Shown: positions 54,622 through 64,000 of the stretch, piece after piece
How positions within the stretch are numbered: the first letter of the stretch is position 1
Layout of the letters: each line of letters opens with the position of its first letter
Assembly (NCBI GenBank): GCA_017591395.1
Contig: WEDG01005159.1
Coordinates: forward strand, 1 to 64,000
DNA length: 64,000 nucleotides
Origin: Schistocephalus solidus
Lineage: Eukaryota > Platyhelminthes > Cestoda > Diphyllobothriidea > Diphyllobothriidae
Reading direction: 5' to 3'
Notes under the pieces: model-generated
Databases searched by the model: none
Seen by the model: only the letters and a program-made list of their open reading frames with translations
What the model was told of the DNA's origin: nothing
Made by a program: the position numbers and the translations under genes

Positions 54622-54774
54622 GTTTGCGGTGATATCCACGGGCAGTTTTTTGATCTGCTCAAGCTCTTTGAAGTTGGTGGAGATGTCCCTGATACAAATT
54701 ATTTGTTCCTGGGGGATTTTGTTGACCGTGGCTACTATAGCATTGAGACCTTTCTCCTACTTCTGGCCCTTAAG
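54622..54774 (+). CDS. PPP4C: PPP4C exon 2 (metal-binding GDIHG and GDFVDRG)
   Basis: Codes residues 51-101: [20 protein letters not shown], then [15 protein letters not shown] and FLLLLALK. Asp54 and His56 (GDIHG) and Asp82 (GDFVDRG) are metal ligands of the PPP phosphatase fold. Phase 0 at both ends, GTAAAC donor. Confidence 0.95.
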
Positions 54775-54807
54775 GTAAACAGCGCAAGTTCGTCTACTTA
54801 AAATAAG
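54775..54807 (+). other. PPP4C intron 2, 33 nt
   Basis: GT at 54775 and AG at 54806-54807, again exactly 33 nt and phase 0. It joins LALK to VRYPDR. Confidence 0.92.
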
Positions 54808-54981
54808 GTCAGGTATCCGGACAGGATTACGCTTATAAGAGGAAACCATGAAAGCCGACAGATCACGACAGTCTACGGATTTTACGACGAGTGCCTTCGA
54901 AAATATGGATCGCCGTTAGTCTGGCGTCAATGTACAGAAATCTTCGATTACCTCTGCCTTTCCGCAATTATCGAGGATAAG
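54808..54981 (+). CDS. PPP4C: PPP4C exon 3 (RGNHE)
   Basis: Residues 102-159: [39 protein letters not shown] and [17 protein letters not shown]. Asn114 and His115 of GNHE are the metal-ligand Asn and catalytic His. Donor GTATGT at 54982 in phase 0, followed by an intron of 4.5 kb. Confidence 0.95.
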
Positions 54982-57585
54982 GTATGTTGTTTCCTGTATA
55001 TTTACTTGCAGAAGTACGTTAGCTATTTCGGAAGAAAATGTGCGTCTTCAATCTCGGCTGAAGTCTTAAACAAACTGAATGGATATCACTTACTCATAAT
55101 TGGATGAATATTGTGCTGAAGGAAGTGACTGACGGGATATTATGTTCGCTATCTAAAACCAAACTTGCGTTTCTCAGAGTCTGGACACTTTACAGAGTAG
55201 CAAATTCCGCACTCTGTGGCGTGTCCTCGCCATGAATACCGCAGACCTTGTCTCAGCGAACTTGTGACATGCTGTAAGATCTAACCAATACCGTAAACAA
55301 AAAAGTGTGTTGACGGGGTTTCTTTGGCATATTCTACGAAAGATTCCGGATTGATAACGATTCACTGTAAGCATTGGTAACATTCCAAGATGATGGTTTT
55401 AGTCCCAAGTTATGTAAATTCGTATAACTACAGCTGACTCTTTTAGGTGGCATTCGCCGCGGAAGCCATTACTCGTTCACTCTCAAACCTGCTTTTTTGG
55501 TACTCAAATTATACCAGCTGTACGCCTGATCAACTGATCTCTTCATAAATTTCTGTTTTTTAAACTTCACGATCCTTCCTGACAAATCTAAGCGTTTGGC
55601 TATACAGAACGGCACCGATCTTTCAGTCATGGTCTTCCACTTGCTGTTCTGTCTTCACCTGATGTGCATATTCGCACATCACTACTAGCGATTCAGTTTC
55701 CATCCCACTGCTAGCGGTAGCTTCCAAGACGGATGGCAGTGCTGTTTAGGGCCCCCCCCCTTATAACTCATAACAGCGGTGTTAACCGTTGATCCCCATC
55801 TTCGATCATGGTTAGTTTATTGTGCAAGCGTAATGCATTACGGCATCTAAGATTAAATTTGTTAAATTGATATCCACGAGGCTGTTATTGAGATTTACTG
55901 TCTTCCAGATCTACCTAAACGTCTGTTTCAATAGCTTCCGACACTCCACTGCCATTAAACTGAACAAAGGCCTACTAGTAGGTAACCGTGATTTGCGAAT
56001 ACGTAGACACTAAAGGTCGTGATTAGGCTTTAGCCTCACGTTTGCACTGTCAATAATTAACGGCCGCGTTCTTGGTTTTCGTCCTCGAAAACATAAGACT
56101 GCTGTATCCTGTCCTAATCTTACAGCATGTAAATTTCCTATCAATAGTTCTCCACTAAAACTGATATTTTTTGACGGGGGTTGGAAGAAATTACTTGACA
56201 GAGTTTACCTTTGTGCTACCGAAATGTCTGACCAAACAATCTGTAAAACAGCCCTATTCTTCACTAAAAATAGATACCCGTAATCAACAGTATAGTTGAG
56301 CATTTAAAACATGATCAGTCAAAGCCAGTTTTTGTCTAGAGCTTCGGTCATTAGACACCTCGAATTGTTTCGGTTCATGGACACACAGGGACCATGCTTA
56401 ATAACAGTGGTGGAAACTAGCCTTCAGTGCAACTTCAAAAGGGGGACCGAGCTAAACTAGTCAGCCATGTTGAGACTATATTTACAGCTATGGCTTTCTG
56501 CAGATTATGTTCTGTCGAGTTCATTTTCAAACCAGACCTATAAGCCGGAGATTCTTCCGTCAAGGAAAATTGCGCTCCCCCAGGAGAGCTTTCAAGCAGA
56601 ATAAGGCCCTCCCACTGGCAGGACTTCGAGAAAATGAACATTTACGTACCCGGACGTCTTCGTAATTTTAATCACATCTCTCACACATTCAAGAGGAGCC
56701 TAAGGATGATGCTTAACCTTGTCGGATTCCAGCCTTGATTGCGCAGTCATGCAATACCGCACTGGGTTAGCTTTTAAGCTGTCCGCTTTTGTTTCGCTTC
56801 CAGCGGGGGCTTCGCTCTAGCAGGCTCTGAACGCTCAACCATTTTAGCCGACGTGTCGGTAAACTACATTATCCGCCATAATATTTGAAGTTCTCAGTGC
56901 TAAGTATTAAGGAGATATCTCCCGGCCACTAATGGTCTTGCTAGATTCGAAAAAACGTTGAAGTTTAAATATGTACCCATCACTGACGTCCAGCACACAT
57001 GGAAACTGCCTAAAGATTACGTCAGCAACCCCCCAATAGCGTTTTCATTTCAAGGAAAACTGGTAATTTGCAAAACTGATTTTCTTCCCTTCGAAATAAG
57101 CCTAAGGTTGACCATTTCCAGGCCAAAAATGAAGCTTTTATTTCTCAATATTTATTTAACTATCAGAAAATCTGGACGCCAGTGTTGAAATACGACTAGA
57201 TTTCACTGGACATGCTACCTTTGGATGCCTCGATGTTGTACGTTCTCATTATTGCATCCGAGAGGAGAGAGTCACAGTGTTTCTCAGATAAAACAGGGAA
57301 ATCTGCTTTCAATTAGCGGCGGTCTGCGAGCGAATGCTATGAAAGTTTAGGAGTCCAAAGTACTTAAGCCAGCGTCTGACTTTAATTTGTCAGCTATACG
57401 ATCGCCATCCCATGGTAGGCCACCATTTTACGTAGGGGATTTACGACCGAATTGACCAATATATTTAGTAGAGTTCTCAAACGTACGTTCTCCGATACGA
57501 CAATTTTCGTCGTCCTCTCCCATTAACTCTTCTTTCAGTGCTTGAAGGTGGTGAGAGAAGTCAACTCCAGTCTACTTTTAGTTTA
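54982..57585 (+). other. PPP4C intron 3, first part, unassigned
   Basis: No exon or repeat recognised in this part of the large third intron (54982-59515). A C run (about 55750) and short ORFs without domains are all that can be noted. Confidence 0.5.
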
Positions 57586-57589
57586 AGTG

Positions 57590-58740
57590 AAGAAGAAGAA
57601 GGTTGTTCGTTCACCGGAATCATGGCTTTATTCGTCTGAGCTTTCGAGCTCTTACTGGAGTCCATCGTCAGCGATAAAACAGCAACATAAACGAGTCATA
57701 TTTATTGAGGGGCAGGGGCCAATCAGACACCAGTGGCACCAGTCCGGAGGTGACTACGCAGGGCCCTGTATGCTGGGGCCAGATCGATTAATCGATTGAC
57801 CGAGTTCTCATCAGAGGCACAGGCTTCAATCAATTCTCGGCTTGTCTTGCATCTGGCGTGGGCGATTACCTTCGTGGCTGCGAAGTTAAACTTGTGACCC
57901 GTTTCGTAGGTGTGGGCAGCCACTTGCGATCAACCGTCACCCCAATCTCACATCAATATTGTGCTCGTGTATGCGCGATCCAAGCATGCGTCCAGTCTGT
58001 CCTGTATAGTTACAGGAACAGTTTTGGGACGGGATTCGATACACTTCCCCCGACTGCTAATTAAAATTTAATTTGTCCTTGATTCTCTTGACCTTACTGC
58101 GCATGGTAGCTTTGGATCAATGGGCAATTTCGACACCAAGTCCCGCAACAATGCGCTCGGTCGCTTCTGACACATCTTTGATGCATGGCATCGCATGCCA
58201 TACCGTAGGGGTTGGTTCTGGTTGGGTCTTCCGGAGAGAAAATGTGGGCGTAGGCTTATGAACGCCTTCGGATAGCCATTCTGCATAAACTGATCCCGGA
58301 GGTAACGAGCCTCACGTAATTTTTCTGCCGGGTTGCTGCGATGAGTCTGGATGCGTTTGAACGGTGTTCTCACACAGCTTTGTTTGTGAGCCACCGGATG
58401 GTTGCTGTGAAAATTGAGAAGCTGCGCGGTGTTCGTCGCTTTTCTGTAGACAGCCGTTTCTATTTCGCCATTGGGACGTCGCCTGACGAGTACATCAAAG
58501 AAGGGGAGCTGCTATTCTTTTTCTTCTTCCCTCGTGAATTGTATATCTGGGAAGATCGAGCTAAGGTGATCATAGAAATGCTGCAGCATGTTCCTCTTCA
58601 CGATATCAAATTTGCCGTCTACGTAACGGCACCGAATAATAGGCTGCTTTGGGGTGAAAGCGATCTTATCCAGCTCTTGTAGGATCAATTCTGCCACTAA
58701 ACCGGAGATTGGGGAGCCAATTGGAGTTCCCTTGATCTGC
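57590..58740 (-). mobile_element. Penelope-like element remnant in PPP4C intron 3
   Basis: The minus strand reads IIRCRYVDGKFDIVKRNMLQ (motif C with the second Asp replaced by Gly, about 58630) and LSSIFPDIQFTREEEKE. A connector follows (NPAEKLREARYLRDQFMQNG, 58330), then a GIY-YIG start (CNYTGQTGRMLGSRIHEH, about 58000-57950) and AAHTYETGHKFNFAATKVIA (57920). The 3'UTR holds GCTGACGATGGACTCCAGT and GAGCTCGAAAGCTC and ends near AATAAAGCC (57625). It is antisense to the host gene, has several frame breaks and is 5'-truncated before motif A. Confidence 0.8.
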
Positions 58741-59094
58741 TCATAGGTTTCTACTTTGAGTTACCTGCACAAACAAGTTTAAGGTTTTTCAAGTGAGCTA
58801 TTCAGTGCGACGCCGGCTAAGAAATCCGCTACTTCTTTTATCTGCCTCATCGATTAATCATGCCAAGTAGAATTATTAACTTGTGCCTTGGCTTCCTGGT
58901 GGCGCAAATGCCACCGGTCATGCCATTAACCTTCACTAGTTACACAGGCTGAGTAGCGTCTCATTTCAAGGCAACTAACTCAGCAGTGATTACAGTCACA
59001 GCAAGAACTCGTGACTGATTGATGCTGATAATCAGGCTAGTTAGGCTCTTATGCGTATGTAGAATCGCCGACCAAGGTGTGCGAATTTTAGGGT
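58741..59094 (+). other. PPP4C intron 3, unassigned part
   Basis: No feature recognised, apart from possible 5' debris of the flanking Penelope remnants. Confidence 0.3.
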
Positions 59095-59225
59095 TCCAGG
59101 TGTTTTTATGGGTCCAGGAGAAGACTGGTCGAGCTTTCGAACTCATCAGGGACAGTAGCGACAATAAAATCAACGGTCAATGACACAAGTCTAGAGGTGA
59201 CTGCGCAGGACAACGCATACGCCGG
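59095..59225 (-). repeat. Penelope 3'UTR scrap
   Basis: The minus strand contains ACTGTCCCTGATGAGTTCG followed by AAAGCTCG, and CACCTCTAGACTTGTGTCA. It resembles the 3'UTR of the element at 57590-57740, including the AAAGCTC core. No coding sequence attached. Confidence 0.45.
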
Positions 59226-59515
59226 ACGTTTCTTTCACACAATGAAGAATAATTTGCTAAGTTTTTCAATTATAAAGATTGATGGTTAAATATACAGTGT
59301 ATGGTTTGAAACTTAAGACAGCTTACATATGACATCAGTAAGTTTTCTTTTTCACCTTGACTTAAGCGAAACAGCTTAATAATTCGTATTACGAGTACCT
59401 GGATTTATGATCAGTCGAATCACTTCAAACTACCTTGCAATATCCTCCCGAGTTAGTTAGAACACTCACGTTCTCATAAATGTGCCTTTTCAAAAAATAA
59501 ACATTCACATTTTAG

Positions 59516-59719
59516 ATATTTTGTGTACATGGTGGTCTCTCCCCCCACATTGAAACGCTCGACCAAATTCGGACAATCGACCGAAAACAAGAGGTGCCCC
59601 ATGAAGGTCCAATGTGTGATCTCCTCTGGTCGGATCCCGAAGATACCAACGGCTGGGGCGTCAGTCCCCGTGGGGCTGGATTTCTCTTCGGTGCGGACAC
59701 TGTAGCCAACTTTAATCGG
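59516..59719 (+). CDS. PPP4C: PPP4C exon 4
   Basis: Acceptor TTCACATTTTAG before 59516. Residues 160-227: [60 protein letters not shown] and NFNR, then a GTACGT donor. His164 of HGG is a metal ligand and Arg of SPRGAG lies near the active site. The remaining roughly 80 residues, including the conserved C-terminal leucine-ending tail used for methylation and subunit binding, were not found in the last 4.3 kb and must lie to the right. Confidence 0.95.
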
Positions 59720-61180
59720 GTACGTTTGCGTCTTAATTTATAGTACCGGAAAGTACAGGATCCCTTCGCCGTTTAAATTCAACTGTAATGAAGGGACAGC
59801 GAATTGCTTGCATTGTACCCGATTATCAAACCTAGAATAATAATCGAAGTTCCGCGTCATGGTAAATCTAACCAAATGCTCTTTCAGAGATCTAAATGTC
59901 ACCTAAAATGGATCAGACACTGAGCTGGGTGGCCCCTATTCGTTGTCTGTGTTTTCCTCCATCGAATTCTGAAGTCGGTTATCAAGTACAAATATTGTTT
60001 TTGTGGTTGGTCCATTGGCTGTGCCAAACGAGCATTTAATACCGAGTTTTTCTCAGTTTTACGCTGATAATTGACTCTGTTAAAGTACATTGTCGTCAGT
60101 CCAGTGTTTTAGAATCACACCAAAACGAATAATGTGGCTGTCCAAAAGATGAGCTCAGTACCATATTTCGGGACTACGTTGCTCCTACCACCCGGACAAT
60201 ATCGTTTGTTTTTCTTTCATTTACAATGCCGCCGGATAGACTGCGCATTTTCCGAATGGTGGTGTTGGCATTCATCTACTCAACAGACTCGAAGATGCGA
60301 AACCCTGCAGCCAAATTAATTCTTCAAAACTACCGTGGATTTAATCACGGCTACTGCCTATAGACATGTACCTGTATCGCCAGAACGTCTCGCCGCGTTT
60401 GTGTTGCTGTGCTATGCGGGGATGGATGGGTATAATGAACTCGCAACAGGGCAAAAACGACAAGAAGTATGATTTCGGTGGTCTCATCTATCTAGTTACT
60501 ATCACGAGCTTTCCACAGCGACGCCTAACGTGGTATAAGGCCATTGTTTAGGTCAAGCGCACCAGTGCCATCAGTTTTAGGAACTTAAACTGACGCGATG
60601 TGGTTAACGTCCTTTAAGATCGTTATTCTAGCGCTCCTGTGGCACAAGTTCCTTATGATATCTATTAATCTATCAGTCATCCTCCTTTGCTGCCTTCATT
60701 TGTGAAAAAAGACATGGGACGTGGTTGTCTGCACCAAGACGTGTTGTGTAACCTTTGCATACCGGCACTGCTATCAGTCGCCCAGTCAGATGGTCGGATA
60801 TACCGGATGAAGAGTGATTGGGGGAGCGGAGTGATTTATTCATTATAACCGCTACATTCTATAATGGTTGCGTTCTACTGCTACTGTTTTTCATCAAGCC
60901 TTGGGAAACAACATCCGTTTACGACAGAAAGGTGTGAGCGACAGTTTTTAAGAACCTCCACCCACCCAAAGTTAATATCATTCTACAAAGTTGCGTTTGC
61001 ACATATCCGAGTGGTCGTGGAAGATCCTGCATCCCTCAAGTTAGTGGGCAATTAATACCTGGCGTTGAACCATCCGCAAATGCACAAAGCAATATCGAAA
61101 CTCCAATTGAATCAACGCATTTAGTGAACCCTTGCTAGACTATCTAAACCGAGAGTCGTCGTGAGATCAGTCATAAAGCC
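59720..61180 (+). other. PPP4C intron 4, unassigned
   Basis: No exon of the missing PP4 C-terminus (AHQLVMEGY / APNYCYRCGN-type motifs) and no repeat were found in this stretch. Confidence 0.5.
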
Positions 61181-61184
61181 AAAT

Positions 61185-61470
61185 TGCTAACACACGACAG
61201 TTTGAACATCGATTCCGACGAGTTCCACTGTACTCCACAGCGTGGTGGTGCGGGGGGCGATGACTTGCGCTGCAGCTACCACACTCTCTTCCTTCACCCG
61301 CCTGTACCCGGTGTCAAGGTAGTCAAGAATACCAGTGGCGGGATGGCTGCGTGGACCAAAATCCCATAGGGGCAACTATGAGAGTGCAGAGTACCCGTAG
61401 AGGCCGATGGAAGCAACCGTTAGGTGCACTAAGATCCTTGGAGCAACCTGCCCGCACAAAATAAAGCCTA
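61185..61470 (+). repeat. Diverged a/b repeat family copy
   Basis: GATGACTTGCGCTGCAGCTA, CACACTCTCTTCCTTCACCC and CCCGGTGTCAAGG (61308) match the leader and b-type parts at 34230 and 8430. Confidence 0.5.
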
Positions 61471-61499
61471 CCACCTATCTGGGGACTTAATATATCAGC

Positions 61500-61810
61500 A
61501 TATTGACCACATTCCTCCCCTCACATGCCCAAGCGGTCCGTGTGAGGAAGGAATTTGACCAATCAGGTTACGGGACGTGTTCGTCCCCTTATGCCCTGGG
61601 GGTTCGATCGGGGATCTTCGCAGGCAGTCGCATAGTGACCAGCAATTCATACAAAAAGAGGTATTGGGGGTTTGGCCTAACGCTAAAAAAACGAGTTCGA
61701 GTCCCATGTTATCCAATGCTGGGGGTGGATATAACTTGCTGACTAAAATGGCCATCCAGGTACCGCTTGTCCTTGTCGTTACCGCGTTATCTACATGCTG
61801 ACCAAATGGC
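61500..61810 (+). repeat. Degenerate tRNA-derived SINE copy
   Basis: ACGAGTTCGAGTCCCATGTT (B box, 61691), GCTGGGGGTGGATATAAC and GGCCATCCAGGTACCGCTTG follow the SINE layout. The A-box side is rearranged or carries a second piece (GGGGGTTCGATCGGGG, 61597). Confidence 0.5.
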
Positions 61811-62044
61811 CAATCGGTCCTGTTAACTAATTCAAATGAAATAAAACTTTAAAAACCTCAACAAATTTTTAGAAAAATCCTTTTTTATAGACAAAATGAT
61901 CGGCAAGAGGAGCAAAAAGAAGTAGAACTAGGACTACTTTAAGCCTCTACTTTCTCTCGTCCACCAACAACGAAGAAAGAAGAAAGACGGAAAAGAAAAT
62001 ACGCACCCACACACGACGCTCTTATCAAAACTGTAGAATCCTCT

Positions 62045-62165
62045 GTAGGACATGGCTTATTAGTTTATTGTTCCTGTACATATCCCGAAGTCTGATGACG
62101 AACTGGGGACCAGTTTCGAAAGTTTACGTATTCAAATTTATATTTTCCCAACGAATTTTGTTTCT
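62045..62165 (+). repeat. Penelope 3'UTR scrap
   Basis: CCTGTACATATCCCGAAGTC, TGATGACGAACTGGGGACCA and GTTTCGAAAGTTTACG align with the 3'UTR of the head-to-head Penelope copies (29140-29200). Only the 3' end is present. Confidence 0.6.
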
Positions 62166-63645
62166 TCTTATAAACCATATTTCTGCATGGTTGTGAGAGC
62201 GTATATGCTCCAAAGATATCCATCATCTGGCAATGCGAGAAACAGTGCTTTCGCTCCATTGTCAGCGCTAATTCTTGGAAATTCTTTAATGAGTGGTTGT
62301 ATAGTCGGTCAGCATTACAACCATTCAATTGCAACCTCCGTCCCCACTTAAACAGACTAGCTCACGTGTCACACCAAACTGAAGACGAAATCGCTCGAGC
62401 TTTCATCTCATGAACATCCCACCTTTTTGGCAACATCTTAATGATTTGTAGAAACCAGAAGTACAGGGCAAAAGACTCTTCAGCGCATCTCGGACCTCGT
62501 CGCTTGTGGCTTATATAATTGGCGCGCCAACTGGCTAAACTTCGCGGTTGTGTCACCGGCTGACTGTGAGCCAGGGCGATCATTGATGGCGCGGTTAACT
62601 CGCGAAAGGGGACTGGTAGACTTAAACGTAATCGCTGCCGTCAGAAATCAAACTTTCAAGTCAAAAGTATCCTATAGAAATACTTGCGACCCTTTCATTC
62701 CATGCTATACAGGGCGAGATGGCAGCTAAACTGGCAAAAACTAGAGGTTTGGTCAGTACATATTGGAATAAGATGAATTAGAATAAAATGTTAAGCACGG
62801 CTCATAGTGATACGTTGACTGGCACACCTTGACCCACTCCGGTGATCACACCTTCACGAACGCAATGACTGAATAAGTTGATATCTAAAACCCTAGTTAT
62901 TTGTATTTCGGAAACAAAATACATTGACATGTTCCTATGGCTTCCAAGCTACTTGATACACGCGTCCTGTGAAAAATCATTCGTCCATGTTCCTACAATT
63001 AGACATGCTCTGTATTAGGTACCGCAGCAAGATCGGTAAAGTTCGTGCGTTTCTTAAGCAGGCCCACAAAACCCTCGCATTTGAGACCGCGTATGTTAAG
63101 ACGAATAATATTTAAACTAACTTATTGCTCCCCTTCGAAATTCCCAAACTAGCAGCTGCGGAGAAGCAGAATTTAGCTATATAGACAGAACTTTGTTATT
63201 CAATCCTGGCAAAAACTGGTGAGGCTGCGTAAACGCTGAAAAGCAGCTAAGGAGTATAAACTACTTAAGCAGTGGGCGCTTCATTTGTCAGCTGGACACA
63301 GGTAGTTGTGAACATCCCCAATGGAAATTCAACATTACTTCAGTTTTTCATTTCCCATACGTATCAACACTGCAGCTGCTATCTTCAGCGTTTGAAGATT
63401 TCGTCACATATTTCACGAGTTTTGGTTCATAATGCATGTAGGCTTGCATCCGGCCAGTTCTGCTCTACAGATCAGAGACCTGCATTTTACGCACCAGGAA
63501 CTGGTTAAAACGTTACTTAAGGGCCAGTGTGTGCATGTGATTGGTTTCTTATGGACAGTGGGTACGATCAGACATTGTCAACCCGTTGTTGGTTAAACCT
63601 TGCATTGTGTGTGGACCGACGCTGCCTTTTTTCTGCTTGATGGGG
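62166..63645. other. Right-end region, nothing recognised
   Basis: Short ORFs without domains. No exon of PPP4C and no repeat family assigned. Confidence 0.4.
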
Positions 63646-63649
63646 AAAT

Positions 63650-63900
63650 CAAGATCCTTCGTTGATAAACGCTCACTGATCGTTAATGGAACTCGTCCGG
63701 TTCTGTCTTGGGGCTCATTCTCGAGCCCCGCTGGCAGCCGCATAGCTTCCAGTAGTAGAAAAGGCACATTAGCAATGCCGAAAAAGACAAGCGAGACGGG
63801 AGTGGCCATTTCTGGCTGATGATTAATGAACCAGAAATGGCTATTCCACTTTCCATCTTCTTTGTCTGTATTGTTAATCTGCCTTTAGATCAAGGTCCTC
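63650..63900 (-). repeat. SINE tail (reverse) joined to SINE body (forward)
   Basis: 63660-63785 is the reverse complement of the SINE tail (GGGGCTCATTCTCGAGCCCC, GCTGGCAGCCG). It is followed at 63790-63890 by a palindromic region (GGCCATTTCTGGCTGATG...CCAGAAATGG) and forward body and end (TTTGTCTGTATTGTTAATC). A rearranged, inverted pair of the same family. Confidence 0.6.
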
Positions 63901-64000
63901 TGATAGCAGTGCTGCTATAACACCCCAAAAGCTTAAAATTCAACACAGAATGACTGGTTCGAAGCCGCAATCTAAACGTTTGCTAAGCATCCAGTCAGTT

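Noticed and set aside
57630..57690. Canonical hammerhead ribozyme at the Penelope 3' end
   Set aside because: CTGACGA and CGAAA are present, but no consistent stem II with a free GAAA and no cleavage triplet could be drawn. Kept only as a weaker stem-loop finding.
59720..64000. Last PPP4C exon inside the window
   Set aside because: I looked for the conserved C-terminal motifs on the plus strand and did not find them; short ORFs here do not match.

Overview
The window looks like nuclear DNA of a diphyllobothriidean tapeworm (the Schistocephalus / Spirometra / Dibothriocephalus group). The reasons are spliced host genes with 33-nt introns, a load of LINEs, Penelope-like elements and tRNA-derived SINEs, and above all a LINE whose C-terminal part carries C2H2 zinc fingers, a protein type I associate with Spirometra-like genomes. 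The species is an inference; there is no bacterial or viral gene organisation.

Three host genes can be supported. (1) A coiled-coil gene on the minus strand with six exons in matching phase between 33438 and 11965. It resembles vertebrate CCHCR1, a centriole/P-body coiled-coil protein; its 3' end is not in the window. (2) A two-exon minus-strand gene, 40005 to 36187, for a SpoU/TrmH-type rRNA 2'-O-methyltransferase of the mitochondrial MRM1 type. (3) The first four coding exons (54439 to 59719, plus strand) of the catalytic subunit of protein phosphatase 4 (PPP4C); about 80 C-terminal residues lie to the right of the window.

Most of the rest is mobile DNA. 0-9 kb: two copies of a tRNA-containing repeat with inverted arms, a 5'-truncated LINE with zinc-finger tail, and an a-b-a'-b' tandem array. 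8.8-11.9 kb: a decayed but near full-length CR1/Jockey-like LINE (family A). 13-33 kb: the large introns of the CCHCR1-like gene, holding microsatellites, SINEs, a cut-and-paste-type transposase gene (plus a remnant of a second), Penelope-like remnants, a 1-kb head-to-head Penelope inverted repeat and truncated family A copies. 41-54 kb: a nest in which a family B LINE is split by three insertions of family C LINEs (one full length, one 5'-truncated, one in the opposite orientation), followed by further LINE remnants that reach almost to the PPP4C start codon. 54-64 kb: the PPP4C introns and downstream DNA, with Penelope and SINE remnants.

The host genes are unrelated in function (centriole biology, mitochondrial ribosome, Ser/Thr signalling), as expected for a eukaryotic chromosome. 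I see no operon, CRISPR array or clearly new multi-gene system. The most unusual items are the zinc-finger LINE tail, the head-to-head Penelope pair with conserved 3' stem-loops, a promoter-only (5'UTR) copy of the family C LINE, and the ultra-short PPP4C introns. Many frameshifts in otherwise good ORFs fall in homopolymer runs, so some may be assembly errors.
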